Positions 25,746-42,179 of a stretch of 64,000 nt of DNA are shown here, piece by piece. The stretch covers positions 15,299,009 through 15,363,008 of the forward strand of contig OY759270.1 in assembly GCA_963662155.1 (NCBI GenBank). Reading direction: 5' to 3'. This DNA comes from Lamellibrachia columna. Taxonomy: Eukaryota; Annelida; Polychaeta; Sabellida; Siboglinidae. Under the pieces are notes generated by a model, which saw only the letters and a program-made list of their open reading frames with translations, was not told the origin of the DNA and searched no databases. Each line of letters begins with the position of its first letter. Positions within the stretch are counted from its first letter, which is position 1. Made by a program: the position numbers and the translations under genes.

Positions 25746-28690
25746 GTCACGCGCAGACCTCCAGTCATTTAACGTGAGAGTGATCACCTATATTTCTATG
25801 TTCCCGACACACAGAATTATACTGCGTGGCAGAGTGCACAGCTATAGTGGCTAACCAAAGTAACTCTTTGGTGGATAATCTAAAAACTAATGCAATAACA
25901 GCGGCAGAAATCAGAGGTAGCTTTAGCTGTTTGCTCCACATATACATAATTCACACTGAAACACAAACACTCGAAACACACAGTCACAGAGACAGTTGAA
26001 CGCATGTTTAGAAACACCGATTGCTTCGGCCATAATATATTAGTTTTTAAGTAAACATATTCGTATGACGTTCATACCTGACATTAATGTTATTGCAGTG
26101 AAGCTACCCCCAGAGCTGTTTCCAGAGCTGCCAAGTTGTGTCGATGACCATGCATCAGATCAGGGGCGGATCCAAACACCAAAAAGGGTGTCCAGCTTCC
26201 CCCGACAAACACCAGGTGAGTGCACATCTGGTCATTACAATTTCAAACGGCGACAGCGCTGTATACACTGGAAACCATTTATAAATTTACATATCTTTCA
26301 CTATGTTTGGAGCTGTAGCAGTTTATTACAACAATAGACGATCCCATAAAAATACACGAAAACATGATTGGAAGACTTCGAAGGAACGTACGTTTTATTG
26401 AAACAACAAAGAACGCACCCTCGGAACCGTCATCAATCTACTATCAGAACTCAAATGGTCATCGCTTACAACGGACGCTGAGTTGCAACACGGTCTTTAC
26501 TCATTTCGAAATAAAAAATGCCATGTTAGACGTCAAGCATGATAATCCACAACGAACACGCCTCGTTTAAATGATCAGAACACTACTACTTGTATGTCCT
26601 GGTCGTACGCCCATGTAGCCTTTTAGGCTTACTTAAACCAGATAATGCCCGTAATGCCAGATAAATAATACCAGATAAATAAAAAAGCACACTTAATTAA
26701 GAATATTAGTTAAGTTAACTTTACGCGTCATCTTGAATTTTGGAAACGCTTGACGTGACTGAATCGAAACTGGTCTTCTTCGACATATTTTTTATTTATA
26801 TATTTAATTGATTTGTAGTTTTTAGACTAAATATTTTCTAACCGTTGATTGCGGTATATTAATTATATTTTTCATTTCCTGCTCTGGGCTTAACAATTCA
26901 CAGCTAGCCAGTCGATTTATAATACACCGTCTTCTTTGTGAGTAGGCTACGTATTCGTAGCTACAAATTCAAAATTAACGATTCGTTGCCCTAATTATTC
27001 ATAATCAGACTTATTAAATAAAATAGAACCGCCAGTGACATATGTTGTTGAGTCAGGTATTGAGATAAACATCTTGAGGTGCTGGGTGATAGTAAAATTG
27101 TTGAGAATTTAACTGTGGATTCATCTTGCTAAATGTTGAGCTCTCATTTTCTGTCAACTCGATCGAGGCAGGCCGTGTCAAAACGAAATAAAGAAGAAGA
27201 AAGAAACTTGGGAAATCCGTGCAATTGAGATTGACATTCGTCCGCGAGGTGGGTTACGGAGGCCAAAGTAGGCCCCTCACAAAGATGTCCCAAGTCACTT
27301 AGTGACATTCCTATACCGACTGGCCACACCAGCCACATTGCCCGGATCGTTCATTATTTCTACTGTCAGAATATATATCCGCACAGTGTAAGAATGTGCT
27401 TATTCTAATAAATGTGGCGTTGATTAGGTTAATTTGTTGATTATGGCAATGTGTTATTAATAAATTGACATTAGTTTGTGATTTAAGCAGTAAGTCTAAT
27501 TATACATATTCACATTATCAAACTCTGTAATTAATGTTCGTACGTCGTAGCAATGCCTACGGTATAACCACGGTATAACCACATTATCCACGAAGTGCAA
27601 AGCGACTGCCGCAACGGGACCAATTTGGCCTCTTGCAAAGAGTATTGGCCATATGCCGTTTTTGGTTTCAACCCGTGCATTCATGTCAAAATGGACATGC
27701 ATATTCCGCTAAATATAGAATGTCCTTATGCATATCCCATTTATGGTTAAACATACCGGGTCTTTTACGACAACATGGAGTTTGTAAGACACGCAAAATA
27801 TTTTGAGAAAAGTACCTATATACACAAATTTGTGACTCACAGTTTTGGAGTCAGGCCTATCTGGCAAGTACGACATTGATTATTGTCCATTTGTGAGTCA
27901 TTAAACACTAATACCATTGGCTAATTGCATTACATAATAGGATCGCTATAATGGCGGGGCCTAATTTGCCCGAGGAGCAACTTTAACCTCCTTCCCCCTA
28001 TGCAACTAAGAGAGAGCCTATTTTAACAAGCATGTTGCTTGCGGTAGTTGTAATTCGCGCTAATGTAAGCTATGAATGCACACTTCACAGAAAGTCGTTG
28101 TTCGTTATTATCTACGTCGTACGTGTACATAGTCAATGACAAAAACATTGCATCCAGGATTGCCGTTACTTCATAGATGTTAAATGTGACATTCTTAAAA
28201 CGATATCTTGGTACAGCCTGGCGCAGCCATTGCATGCAGAAGAGCGGTCAATCCTGTCATGCGGCATTCTTTGAAGGTACTTCATAAATACACGTCTGAC
28301 ATGGCGCATTCTCTAAAGGGTGGTACTGCCTGGTACAGACACCACATGCACGACAAAGGTTAAGGGAGGTGTGCATAGACACGGCGCGCTCCAACTCGGT
28401 AACAAAGAACATTGACGTGTGCAGACGAAACATATTTGAACACTGTGAAAAAGGCGTATTTGGGGGGATCGGGCAAAGATATATGAGCGCTATAATGGTT
28501 CTTTTCTAACTGTAAAAATAGTATGTCTGCGAATGAAAGCCATATCTGTAAAAAATAGTATGTCTGCAAACAGACGCCCGGTTAGCATTAGCCATCTTGT
28601 TAACATAGAAATATATAATATATAACGGTGCAGACCATTGATCGCCAATCCACAAGTAAGCCAACTGAGACAGTATGTTCTTTCCGATGT
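25746..28690. other. No gene recognised
   Basis: AT-rich intergenic sequence. The string caggggcggatccaaacacc near 26160 has the look of a DNA-transposon edge, but no inverted partner was found. Confidence 0.3.
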
Positions 28691-28699
28691 TCTAACAAC

Positions 28700-28944
<245 letters not shown>

Positions 28945-29192
28945 TACCCTATCGTTTGTGCTTTTGTCTCGCCATCTCATTGGAACGCGACCCTTTCTTA
29001 CACCGTATATATTAGAGACATGCAGTTTTGTTTTAAGTTTTGAACCTGCACTTAGTGCACTGCTTTGCATGCTGCTTTTGCGTGGCAGCGTGACGATCGT
29101 GCAAACGGAGGCATATGCATCAATATTATCGCAGGTGTTTGGGCAACATGTACTTGAACATATGCTCTTTCCCTGCATATATCACAACCAGC

Positions 29193-29405
29193 TTTGTGTA
29201 TGACCCATACTCGTTCATCATGTGTTTCACACCTTGAGCCGCCACCCATTCTCCTACCAGCGTGAAGCACGTTGACAGTTCACTAAATTGTCGGTAGCAT
29301 TGTGTATGACCCAGATTCGTTCACCGTGTGTTTCACACCTTCAGCCGTCACCGTTTCTCCTACCAGCATGAAGCACGTTAATATTTCACTAAAATGTTGG
29401 TAGCT
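29193..29405. repeat. 106-base tandem duplication
   Basis: Two adjacent units that each start tgtgtatgaccca and contain tgtgtttcacacctt and ctcctaccagc, followed by gtgaagcacgtt or atgaagcacgtt. Confidence 0.8.
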
Positions 29406-30066
29406 GTTAAACCCTTGGTTAATACGATACGTATATAAATGTTGCGTCAGGAATATTTTTATAATGTAATATAACATAACACAAAATCACCAGTACCAAC
29501 ACGATGTATACAACATATATTTTCATATGCACATGCACCACGAGAACGAATGAAATTTGTGTGTGATCCCCTAGTTGATTCCATGAAAGACGACATCAGT
29601 ACCGTCCCAGGATTAACATTGTACGTTGACTAATCGCTACATTCCTCAACTCCTTTCCTCCCTCCATCCTTACCTCATTTACTGCCTCCATCATTCCTTC
29701 TCTCCATCCAACCACTTTTTATAAGTAACATTGCTCGTTTCAACAATGTTCTGATTTGTACTAAAACGTTGTAATAAAACATCGACGTTTTATAATTATG
29801 TCAACCACATTTCAAACATCATTATGTTCAGCATAACAATACTGCAATATAGTTTCAAATATAATACAACCATTCTACTACTTAAAACCTCTACGTGGAA
29901 GACGTGTGTACCATGCCAGTGCCGACAGTTTACAGCATGAAAAACAGTCCATAAGTAATACCCATGCTTCAATTGTAACATGCAAATACGTCATATGACT
30001 TTGCCCAGTTGTTTTTCAGCAGACAACACGATCAACACGTTGCAGCAGCAGCTCCAGGGAAGCTAG

Positions 30067-30151
30067 TATACAGTTGGTCGATTCTCCGTATGCGGTTAAC
30101 TCTCGTCACACTCTAAGAAACCACAGATAAACCGCATTACTCTTCCGACAG
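30067..30151 (+). promoter_or_regulatory. S5 promoter and non-coding 5' exon (candidate)
   Basis: GTATACA (TATA-like, 30066-30072) lies about 80 bases before CCGACAG and a GTTTGG donor. Exon end and intron start (cgacaggtttggtagttgat) align with the S4 junction (gaacaggtatggttgttgat). Joined to the acceptor ending at 31282, this gives a 1131-base 5'UTR intron that contains the CA microsatellite. Confidence 0.5.
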
Positions 30152-30839
30152 GTTTGGTAGTTGATTATTCGCATTTTAATTTATTTCCCTTCGCCGTTAC
30201 GGAACTGTCCCTTAGATGGCTATCCAAAAATAAATATTGTTCTTCGTATGTACCATACTTATTATAGTTGTATGTTAAGATATGTTGTGTGCATTAAACG
30301 GAGCTTACAACATATGCAATTGAATGCGTTATGGCGCTTTCTCCCTTGATATACACGTGTAGCATGACTTCCCAGGGAATGGATATTTGGTAGTGCCTAC
30401 GGCGCAGTGAGGTATCTAGGATCTCGCAAAGGGGAGGCCAAAGTGGGCTAAGTTTAGTAACCCATTAGTTCGCCATGCTACCATGTAGTGGCGCAACAGG
30501 ATATATACGGATAATATTATTTACGCTAAGGGGGGCACGCACCATCGTATGACTACCGAGATTATGGTTGTCACCATAGTAACAGTGATGCCTTAGTAAA
30601 CAAATATATATGTCACCAGAAGTGCGGTAGCCAATTATATAAAAAAAAAAAGTGAATTATCCCGATGTCTTTATACCACAATGTTTTTTAGTATAGTGAT
30701 GATTGATATATTGTCAGAAAGGTCTGACGCTTCCAGAATCGGTCAGTTATCGTAACTGTTAGATTTTAAAAACTGTCTTGCTGTCGTATGAAAAAACGTA
30801 GCGATGAACTATATTATTTTGCAATGACCAAGCCAACTA

Positions 30840-31155
<316 letters not shown>

Positions 31156-31301
31156 ACACACCAAAACCAGCATAATGTACTGGACTTAATCGATACTTAA
31201 TTTTATAGAACAATCAAATAACATAATAATGGTAGGCCCCCTACTTTAGTTGTAATGGTAGGCCTCCTACTCGTTTCTTCAGAGACCAGGCGAAGAGAGC
31301 G

Positions 31302-33036
<1,735 letters not shown>

Positions 33037-33274
33037 AAAGAATCAAGTCGAGGTCGATCTGTTGACGCGACAAAATGACCTAGTGGGCACTGCAAGACAC
33101 ATTAATTTCACGCATAGACACCTAGACTTAAATTTGTTGAAATGTATTTTTTATTATGTGATTCATCTATATCACCATTATAAAATATGTTTATTTTATG
33201 TAGAAAGGTAAGGACATAGTGAATAAACACCATTTGATTTCCAATGACAACACGATAGAGCATACCTGTTAAGG

Positions 33275-34150
33275 AGAATCGTCGTCCGTAGCGAAAATGA
33301 CGATATGTACAAGGAGTCCTTCGAAAATAATGCCATATTATCTCAAACTCCACTTGTACCAGTGGTAGATCTGCTGCTGACCAGTTCATGGGTGGTGGAT
33401 CGATACCAGCCATGTTTACGTTTCTACAAAGGACTGACGAATAAAAGTAGACCATCTACCACCTCATATGCTCGGACTGACGTATAATATATTTGGTTTC
33501 GTTCCAGAAGCCTCCATACGTGGTATGTTATGTGTATAGGGATAACGATTAGAATACTTGTAAAATAGAAGAAATTAAACTGCGGTTAACGATGTGCGCG
33601 GACAAGCGCATTTATTCAAAAGCCGTGCAGTTTCCGGTGAGAGGACGGCGCGTAGAGCAACCCAAGCTAAATAGTACAACACTGATGTCAAACTTGTCAT
33701 AATTTACAAGTTTGCAAATAACAAAAACTTAAACAAAGAAATAGCTGAACGCACTTACATCAACATCGTCGATGGTTTGAAGCAGAGGAGGTGGAGATGG
33801 CTAGGCCATGTTCTCCGCATGGACAGTAACTTGCCGCTGAGAAATGACCTACTCTTACAAAAAGGAAAAGAGGCAAACATTGGTGAAGAACTGTTGAAGA
33901 AGATATTAATATGGCTGGGAAGTATGGATTGAACTTGGGAGACTCGACTTAGACCGGGCTTGCTAGAGAACATTTGTTGGCGCCTTATTGAGGATTAGGT
34001 GTGTTCAAACAACGGTTCGCCCCGTTCACTTCCAGTATCTGTTTAAGATCCACAAGTTACACAAATAACAAGTTTTTTAACCTCTTATGACTTGTAGTAA
34101 TTGTGCCCCATGTGATACAACTGGCTACAACAGTTTAAACATGTGAATTG
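33275..34150. repeat. Duplicated block B, copy 1 (retroelement remnant)
   Basis: Pairs with 50885-51770. On the plus strand near 33775-33995 it encodes QRRWRWLGHVLRMD and, after damage and a stop, VGALLRIR, the kind of tail found at the C terminus of many non-LTR reverse transcriptases (copy 2 reads FVQDRSGWKIVVGALLKIE at the same place). On the minus strand an ATG at 33413 opens IDPPPMNWSAADL, which looks like the start of a retroelement gag-like protein. All frames are broken. Confidence 0.6.
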
Positions 34151-34329
34151 AGCAATACTTTCCTGCATGTATGGTTTCCTCAAAGCCACCTAATATGTCC
34201 AACTCGGATCGTTATGATAGACATTTTCCCTCCAACTTACGAATTAGCTTATTTATCTCGCTTTGATTGGGTCACACCCTTGTTGTGTTGTCTACAAAGT
34301 GATGTGTCATAATTTACAAAAACATATCA

Positions 34330-34800
34330 AGATTTTCGCCAAACGCCTGAATCCATAAACGCCAACCAGACATATGAACCAAACACAGCATGAATGCATC
34401 AATCGGAACGCTACGCATACGGATGTGTACACGCAGACATACGAACATATATGTAGGCTTGTGGAACAAGTTATTTGAGAACATCTAACAGTGTTGGGCT
34501 CTTCATTATATTTTTCTATTTTTTCGGTATACTGCATCCTGAAATGAGGTGATTCGACTACAAAATGTATTATTATAAAACAAATAAGCCCAACAGGACG
34601 TTTTATGTACATTAATCTTAGTAATTGCGCAGATAACACCTATGTCCACACGTGTCAGTCAGTGCAAAAAGGCGGGTGATGTTGCACGCGCAAAGTATGG
34701 TTTACGTCTGCACAGAAGAATTGTGTTGTAACAAATTTTCCACTCGGTGCCTGGTTCCAGGTCCTTGTTTTTGTAGCGACGTACCAGGCTTCGCAAGGTA
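34330..34800. repeat. Duplicated block C, copy 2
   Basis: Counterpart of 25255-25745; both contain tttttgtagcgacgtaccag and the same flanking order. It lies just upstream of the psi-S6 fragment. Confidence 0.65.
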
Positions 34801-35194
34801 CGCCATTACTCCAACAAGATTTATACTGTTGATACGTCGTCACCCAGTTGTTATATGTAACTTGTAGCTTCTGCTCCTCTCTATATGTCAATGCAAGTGT
34901 TCACAACCCATAGACTCAAAAACTGGTACCAAGCAGGATTCCAACACTTTTCTCTTTACACTTCCACCGGTTTTACACCTTCAAACTTCCAGCTTGCATC
35001 CTCGCCTGTTCCTCAGTGCTACTTCCTCCATCAACACACATTCGTCCTCCCAAGTATGCAAAGATGTCCAATACTACTTGCATATTAATGTTAGTCCCCA
35101 TCTTCCTAAATCCTGTCGCACAACTCCTGCTATTTCTTATCCATTGCTTTACCAGCAGCGTTGTATCTCTATATTATTTTTCTCCCGACATTTT

Positions 35195-35458
35195 AGTCTG
35201 CAGCCGGAGACAGTCCGCAGCAGTTCCTGTATTTGATATGACCGTCGAGAAAGAACTACAGGACGTGCTAAAGGAGATAGGAATTAAACTTGCAGACTTC
35301 AGTGGCATCAGCTCTAGACCGTTTCTTTCAGATGTTTTCCACAACACGTTCTTCGGAGTGGACGAGAAAGGCACAGAATCTACCGCGGCAACTGTATCAA
35401 TAGATGTGACGTAAAACCTCCTCCTTTAGATCAGGACTTCGCGGCCGACCATTCTTTC
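35195..35458 (+). pseudogene. Serpin pseudogene fragment psi-S6
   Basis: Encodes the C-terminal third of a serpin: RRQSAAVPVFDM, LQDVLKEIGI, then a small deletion, ADFSGISSRPFLSDVF and the hinge DEKGTESTAAT. The frame stops at TAA 35412-35414 in the middle of the reactive loop. Two bases on, another frame continues KPPPLDQDFAADHSF and then leaves the serpin fold before the signature is complete. No N-terminal exon or signal peptide is found upstream. It is a relic. Confidence 0.88.
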
Positions 35459-35919
35459 GTGAGACCTCCGAAACCAAAGTAGACATTGTTGAACATCTCG
35501 TGAATCATTCGGGGTAATAACGGGACCCGTAAAAGGGCACCAAAAGCCTTCTGGCTCATTTAATATGGTATGTCAGAAGTTACATAAATCACCTGGGCAT
35601 TCCAACTAAAAACTGTATTGTACTAATGGTAATGTATAATCGTTGGTTACCAATATACATACAAACGCATTTATTTTACGCAAACTAAACAACTGAGTAT
35701 CAACGCATCTGTGTTGAACGATCACATTTTGTACTGTCAATATTCGGCAACACTTCATAAAACAAATTAAATATCTGATTTTATTTGATTTGTTATTAAG
35801 CATTGACCCGCAGAGATCCATAACAAAGGAATCTCGAATGTTTGCTGCTTCATTTGACGGCGTGACTGTCTGCGTGGTACATGTCGCGCCATCTGCCGAT
35901 CACAATTGCTGGGTTGACT

Positions 35920-36060
35920 AGACAGGAGGCGTGGTAGCGTATTGGTTAGAACATCGGCCTCACTGAGCTGCATGAAAGAGTACCTGGCTACAGACAGAGG
36001 TAGATATATGAACGCATCGTCTGCGCAGTAATTGCAGCGTGCTGACCACTTCCCAAAGAA
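35920..36060 (+). mobile_element. tRNA-derived SINE fragment
   Basis: Opens with an A-box-like gtggtagcgtattggttaga. The body ggtagatatatgaacgcatc followed by gcgcagtaattgcag matches the SINE at the right end (ggtggatatatgaacgaatc, gcgcagtaattacag). Internal deletion of the B-box region. Confidence 0.55.
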
Positions 36061-37385
36061 GTCGAGTTGTTAGAATTTTTATTTTAGTTCAACTTCTTCA
36101 GTTTATGTTACAGTACATGACCACGTCAACCTCGCACTCGAATACCACTGGCAGATATGGTTATACAAACACCAGTACCGGCTACCATCAGGTACTATTT
36201 CATGCTGGTGATTGAACTAAGGTAATGAAGATCGAACGTATTTGACTGCCTTCTAGTACCACCATTACGATTCAAACTCCGGTCTCTTCAACAAATGCTT
36301 CGTCTAAGATTCGACTTAGACTGTTTTCCAAAAATTCGAAGAGCAAACCCTTCAGTAATGTTATATTCGCATGTCTGCGTCTTATGTCATTGAATTTAAT
36401 ATCCCTACTTAATCTGACTGCCTGGTCTTAATGATATCATAAACTGGTGTGGAGCGTGAGCTAGATTCTGTACATATCAGTCATAACTGAAAACATGTAT
36501 GAGTGAGAAAATGGCAATCCATTTATTTAATACAGTAATCATAGGCATGGAATGCCGAAGAGCCCCTACATAGGAGTGACAATCACAATTGGTTACAAGT
36601 GCCATAGTAGGGGCGTAATTACCAAGTTGATTAGCCATACACATACATGTACAAACAGAAAGGCTGGGGTACTCGATCCCCCCAGCAAAATAGTATACAT
36701 GAAAAATTTGGGCTAATGAATAAACCTACTGCTGATAAATGATATAGTGGGCTAATCACACAAACATTTATAAACAAACCATAATGAATGTATGGTAACC
36801 CAATGCATAATGTGTAAAATGCCATATATACACGCATATAACGAAAACTGCCAACTATTAACACATGACACAGAAAGGCAGGGCCAAACTGCCACACAAA
36901 TGTACTTCGAAAAGTACCGGCACTAAAAACCCTGCGTACACTACTGAAAATTCAGTGGAGGAAAAAACATAATGCAAAACCTCGTATACCAAACTACTAC
37001 AGGGAAAAGCGTCAAAAATAACTTTGTGAACTACCTTTCTGTGCCCAATGTTTCGTAATGTACCTACACGTTGTGCACGAGCTGATCTATTGGACCCCCA
37101 CCGTTAACACACTATTAGGGAGGGTGGGAGGGATTTTTTAGCAGAACGTAAACGCAACGTTGCTTACTGTACAAGACAGAAGCGGCAACTGAATTTGAAA
37201 TACTTCTCGTCCAGCACAAAGTTGCCCTCCGCCAATCACCTGTCATCACGGGCCACGTGCAAACACTGGACGGTACCTTTGCGCCACCTTGTGATTACCG
37301 GTCGGGCTGCTTTGAATGGACCTGTCAAATTTAATAATAGAGGGGGCGCCACCAAATACCCCTCTCCAAGCTTCACATGTATAGT
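36061..37385. other. No gene recognised
   Basis: Intergenic sequence to the left edge of the tandem array; no domain, long repeat or splice pattern seen. Confidence 0.3.
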
Positions 37386-38640
37386 CAGGAGTTGTTTATG
37401 TAAGTGTGCATTGCGTGTATGCGCGACGTTAATATTACACACCGTCATTTCACAAGATTCACAGCTAGTTTATCTTCACATACTCAGTGAACGACAGTGA
37501 TACGTTATCATCTTCATAGACCTGTTTTTACCTGGGATATTTCGTCATCCATCCCTGTTGTGTGACTCATATTGTGTCTACAATCAAAGTTCGGTGGAGT
37601 CTGTTTGGACACGTGCTTCACTTGCCACATGGCGCCTTTGCACAGATGGCCATTGACCAATATTTCACACCCGCTGACAATTCTGGCTGGCGATGGCGAC
37701 CACGAACAACACTCCTAACTGCCCTCGACAAAGATCTGCAGGAAATCAGCAAGCGTCTTCGAAACCAGCGACATCTACACTGGCCGAAGTCAACTGACCG
37801 AAGTCAATGGAGAAACATAAGCCAGAACACAATGAAAGCAGCACACACGAATCTGTCCCCACTGTTGCACTGAGACAGTGACCCGAAAGCGTTTTGTTAT
37901 AACCCGGAGGCTGTCCTGGGATAATCCGTCATCCGTTCTTGTTATACGGTGTGATATACGTATTGTTTGATGTTTAATTGCTTTTCACAGGTGAGTCTGA
38001 AACCAGGCCAGTATAAGAACACAACGCATGATGTACCATTTGCTACGAATCATGGGTTTTAACTCAAAAGTGATACGTTAATTGTGTGCATACTACATAG
38101 GCAAGCAATGCCTATCGCTGCCCACAAAACGTAGACCGATGCTCCAGTATAATTCTGCACATGCGTCGGTTCAAATGGGTGTAGACCTGGGCTAGTGAAA
38201 TGTTGTCTGACTCACCAATGGATGAAGAATGACTCCGGGCAAGACATAAGGTTGTAGCATATATTGCAACTGGGTGAGTGATCGTGGGATATGCTAAGAC
38301 ATATGCTACCCCATTAGCTGTGATAAAATAATTGTATTTTATTAATGGGACAGCTGCTTTTCGCATCGATGGTTGACAATATAAATTTAAATAAACAAAG
38401 CTAATCTGCGTGTGGGAGCGCCAAATTATCTGGCGAGCAGAAGTAGAACTAAACATTATAACTTTAATGCTTGAAGAAGATAAGTTGTGTTAAAAAGAAA
38501 ATTGTATTATCAGACTAAACTGAATGAGCGCATATGATTATTCGTGTAGAGACGACAATGCCAAGAATGTGTTGAGACATCGTTTGAAAGAATTATCTGC
38601 TCAACGAATGTCTTCAATAAACATGCATACAAACGACTGA
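37386..38640 (+). repeat. Array unit 1 (1255 bases, RT tail + spacer L)
   Basis: RT-tail frame to the stop at 37873, then the L spacer. Differs from unit 2 at very few positions (gcattgcg against gcatagcg near the start). Confidence 0.88.
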
Positions 38641-39895
38641 CAGGAGTTGTTTATGTAAGTGTGCATAGCGTGTATGCGCGACGTTAATATTACACACCGT
38701 CATTTCACAAGATTCACAGCTAGTTTATCTTCACATACTCAGTGAACGACAGTGATACGTTATCATCTTCATAGACCTGTTTTTACCTGGGATATTTCGT
38801 CATCCATCCCTGTTGTGTGACTCATATTGTGTCTACAATCAAAGTTCGGTGGAGTCTGTTTGGACACGTGCTTCACTTGCCACATGGCGCCTTTGCACAG
38901 ATGGCCATTGACCAATATTTCACACCCGCTGACAATTCTGGCTGGCGATGGCGACCACGAACAACACTCCTAACTGCCCTCGACAAAGATCTGCAGGAAA
39001 TCAGCAAGCGTCTTCGAAACCAGCGACATCTACACTGGCCGAAGTCAACTGACCGAAGTCAATGGAGAAACATAAGCCAGAACACAATGAAAGCAGCACA
39101 CACGAATCTGTCCCCACTGTTGCACTGAGACAGTGACCCGAAAGCGTTTTGTTATAACCCGGAGGCTGTCCTGGGATAATCCGTCATCCGTTCTTGTTAT
39201 ACGGTGTGATATACGTATTGTTTGATGTTTAATTGCTTTTCACAGGTGAGTCTGAAACCAGGCCAGTATAAGAACACAACGCATGATGTACCATTTGCTA
39301 CGAATCATGGGTTTTAACTCAAAAGTGATACGTTAATTGTGTGCATACTACATAGGCAAGCAATGCCTATCGCTGCCCACAAAACGTAGACCGATGCTCC
39401 AGTATAATTCTGCACATGCGTCGGTTCAAATGGGTGTAGACCTGGGCTAGTGAAATGTTGTCTGACTCACCAATGGATGAAGAATGACTCCGGGCAAGAC
39501 ATAAGGTTGTAGCATATATTGCAACTGGGTGAGTGATCGTGGGATATGCTAAGACATATGCTACCCCATTAGCTGTGATAAAATAATTGTATTTTATTAA
39601 TGGGACAGCTGCTTTTCGCATCGATGGTTGACAATATAAATTTAAATAAACAAAGCTAATCTGCGTGTGGGAGCGCCAAATTATCTGGCGAGCAGAAGTA
39701 GAACTAAACATTATAACTTTAATGCTTGAAGAAGATAAGTTGTGTTAAAAAGAAAATTGTATTATCAGACTAAACTGAATGAGCGCATATGATTATTCGT
39801 GTAGAGACGACAATGCCAAGAATGTGTTGAGACATCGTTTGAAAGAATTATCTGCTCAACGAATGTCTTCAATAAACATGCATACAAACGACTGA
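38641..39895 (+). repeat. Array unit 2 (1255 bases, RT tail + spacer L)
   Basis: Almost identical to unit 1, with the tail frame stopping at 39128. Confidence 0.88.
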
Positions 39896-40739
39896 CAGGA
39901 GTTGTTTATGTAAGTGTGCATAGCGTGTATGCGCGACGTTAATATTACACACCGTCATTTCACAAGATTCACAGCTAGTTTATCTTCACATATTCAGTGG
40001 ACGACAGTGATACGTTATCTACTTCATAGACCTGGTTTTACCTGGGATATTTCGTCATCCATCCCTGTTGTGTGACTCATACTGTGTCTACAATCAAAGT
40101 TCGGTGGAGTCTGTTTGGACACGTGCTTCACTTGCCACATGACGCCCGTGCACAGATGGCCATTGACCAATATTTCACACCCGCTGGCGTTTCTGGCTGG
40201 CGATGGCGACTACGAACAACACTCCTAACTGCCCTCGACAAAGATCTGCAGGAAGTCAGCAAGCGTCTTCGAAACCAGCGACATCTACACTGGCCGAAGT
40301 CAACTGACAGAAGTCAATGGAAAAACATAAGCCAGAACACAATGAAAGCAGCACACACGAATCTGTCCCCACTGTTGCACTGAGACACTGACCCGAAAAC
40401 GTCTTTCACGACACAAGATATTTCATCAAATATGTTAATAACTATTTTTACGTGCAGTTTCGTGAAGGCTTTGGCTTGATGCCTCATGTCGTGAAAGAAA
40501 CTTTTGAATTCATGTTTGAAGTTTCATTCATGTGCACAGGATGTCATGGACATATACATTGGTCGTCTTATTACAATCCACAATCCACTTTGAGTATGTA
40601 TGTTTGTATGTATGCAGGTATGTATGTATGTATGTATGTATGTATGTATGTATGTATGTATGTAGGTATGTATGTATGTATGTATGTATGTAGGTATGTA
40701 TGTATGTATGTATGTATGTGTTATATGTATGTATGTATG

Positions 40740-40773
<34 letters not shown>

Positions 40774-40911
40774 TGTATGTATGTATGTATGTATGTATGT
40801 ATGTATGCATGCATGCATGTATGTATGCACGTATGTATGTATGTATGTATGTATGTATGTATGTATGTATGTATGTATGTAGTTATGTATGTATGTATGT
40901 ATGCAAGTATG

Positions 40912-40996
<85 letters not shown>

Positions 40997-42179
40997 TATG
41001 CTGCCCGAAGTTCCACAAAAGCCAACGTGGAAAATGACGCTAGCAAAGTGAGTTTTTCACCTGTTTTTACCTGGGATATTTCGTCATCCATCCCTGTTGT
41101 GTGACTCATATTGTGTCTACAATCAAAGTTCGGTGGAGTCTGTTTGGACACGTGCTTCACTTGCCACATGGCGCCTTTGCACAGATGGCCATTGACCAAT
41201 ATTTCACACCCGCTGACAATTCTGGCTGGCGATGACGACCAAGAACAACACTCCTAACTGCCCTCGACAAAGATCTGCAGGAAGTCAGCAAGCGTCTTCG
41301 AAACCAGCGACATCTAGTCTGGCCGAAGTCAACTGACAGAAGTCAATGGAAAAACATAAGGCAGAACACCATGAAAGCAACACACACGAATCTGTCCCCA
41401 CTGTTGCACTGAGACAGTGACCCGAAAGCGTTTTGTTATAACCCGGAGGCTGTCCTGGGATAATCCGTCATCCGTTCTTGTTATACGGTGTGATATACGT
41501 ATTGTTTGATGTTTAATTGCTTTTCACAGGTGAGTCTGAAACCATGCCAGGATAAGAACACAACGCATGGTGTACCATTTGTTACGTATCATGGGTTTTA
41601 ACTCAAAAGTGATACATTGATGGTGTGCACACTGCATAGGCAAGCAATGCCTATCGCTGCCCACAAAACGTAGACCGATGCTCCAGTATAATTCTGCACA
41701 TGCGTCGGTTCAAATGGGTGTGGATATGTGCTAGTGAAATGTTGTCTGACTCACCAATGGGTGAAGAATGACTCCGGGCAAGACACAAGGTTGTAGCATA
41801 TATTGCAACTGGGTGAGTGTTCGTGGGATATGCTAAGACATATGCTACCCCATTAGCTGTGATAAAATAATTGTATTTTATTAATGGGACAGCTGCTTTT
41901 CGCATCGATGGTTGACAATATAAATTTAAATAAACAAAGCTAATCTGCGTGTGGGAGCGCCAAATTATCTGGCGAGCAGAAGTAGAACTAAACATTATAA
42001 CTTTAATGCTTGAAGAAGATAAGTTGTGTTAAAAAGAAAATTGTATTATCAGACTAAACTGAATGAGCGCATATGATTATTCGTGTAGAGACGACAATGC
42101 CAAGAATGTGTTGAGACATCGTTTGAAAGAATTATCTGCTCAACGAATGTCTTCAATAAACATACATACAAACGACTGA
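39896..42179 (+). repeat. Array unit 3 (2284-base composite: tail-S-tail-L)
   Basis: First RT tail (stop 40383) is a variant with GVSGW in place of DNSGW. It is followed by spacer S with (TATG)n and (TA)n, then a second tail from 41101 in which the Trp codon of GWRWRPR is TGA (41233-41235), then spacer L. Confidence 0.88.
40595..40990 (+). repeat. (TATG)n-(TA)n compound microsatellite, array copy 1
   Basis: Tetranucleotide TATG run with sporadic variants (tagg, tgca) followed by about 37 TA units. Confidence 0.95.

Noticed and set aside
40452..41051. 199-codon frame rich in MYVC and IYIY
   Set aside because: Produced by the TATG and TA microsatellites; starts at GTG.
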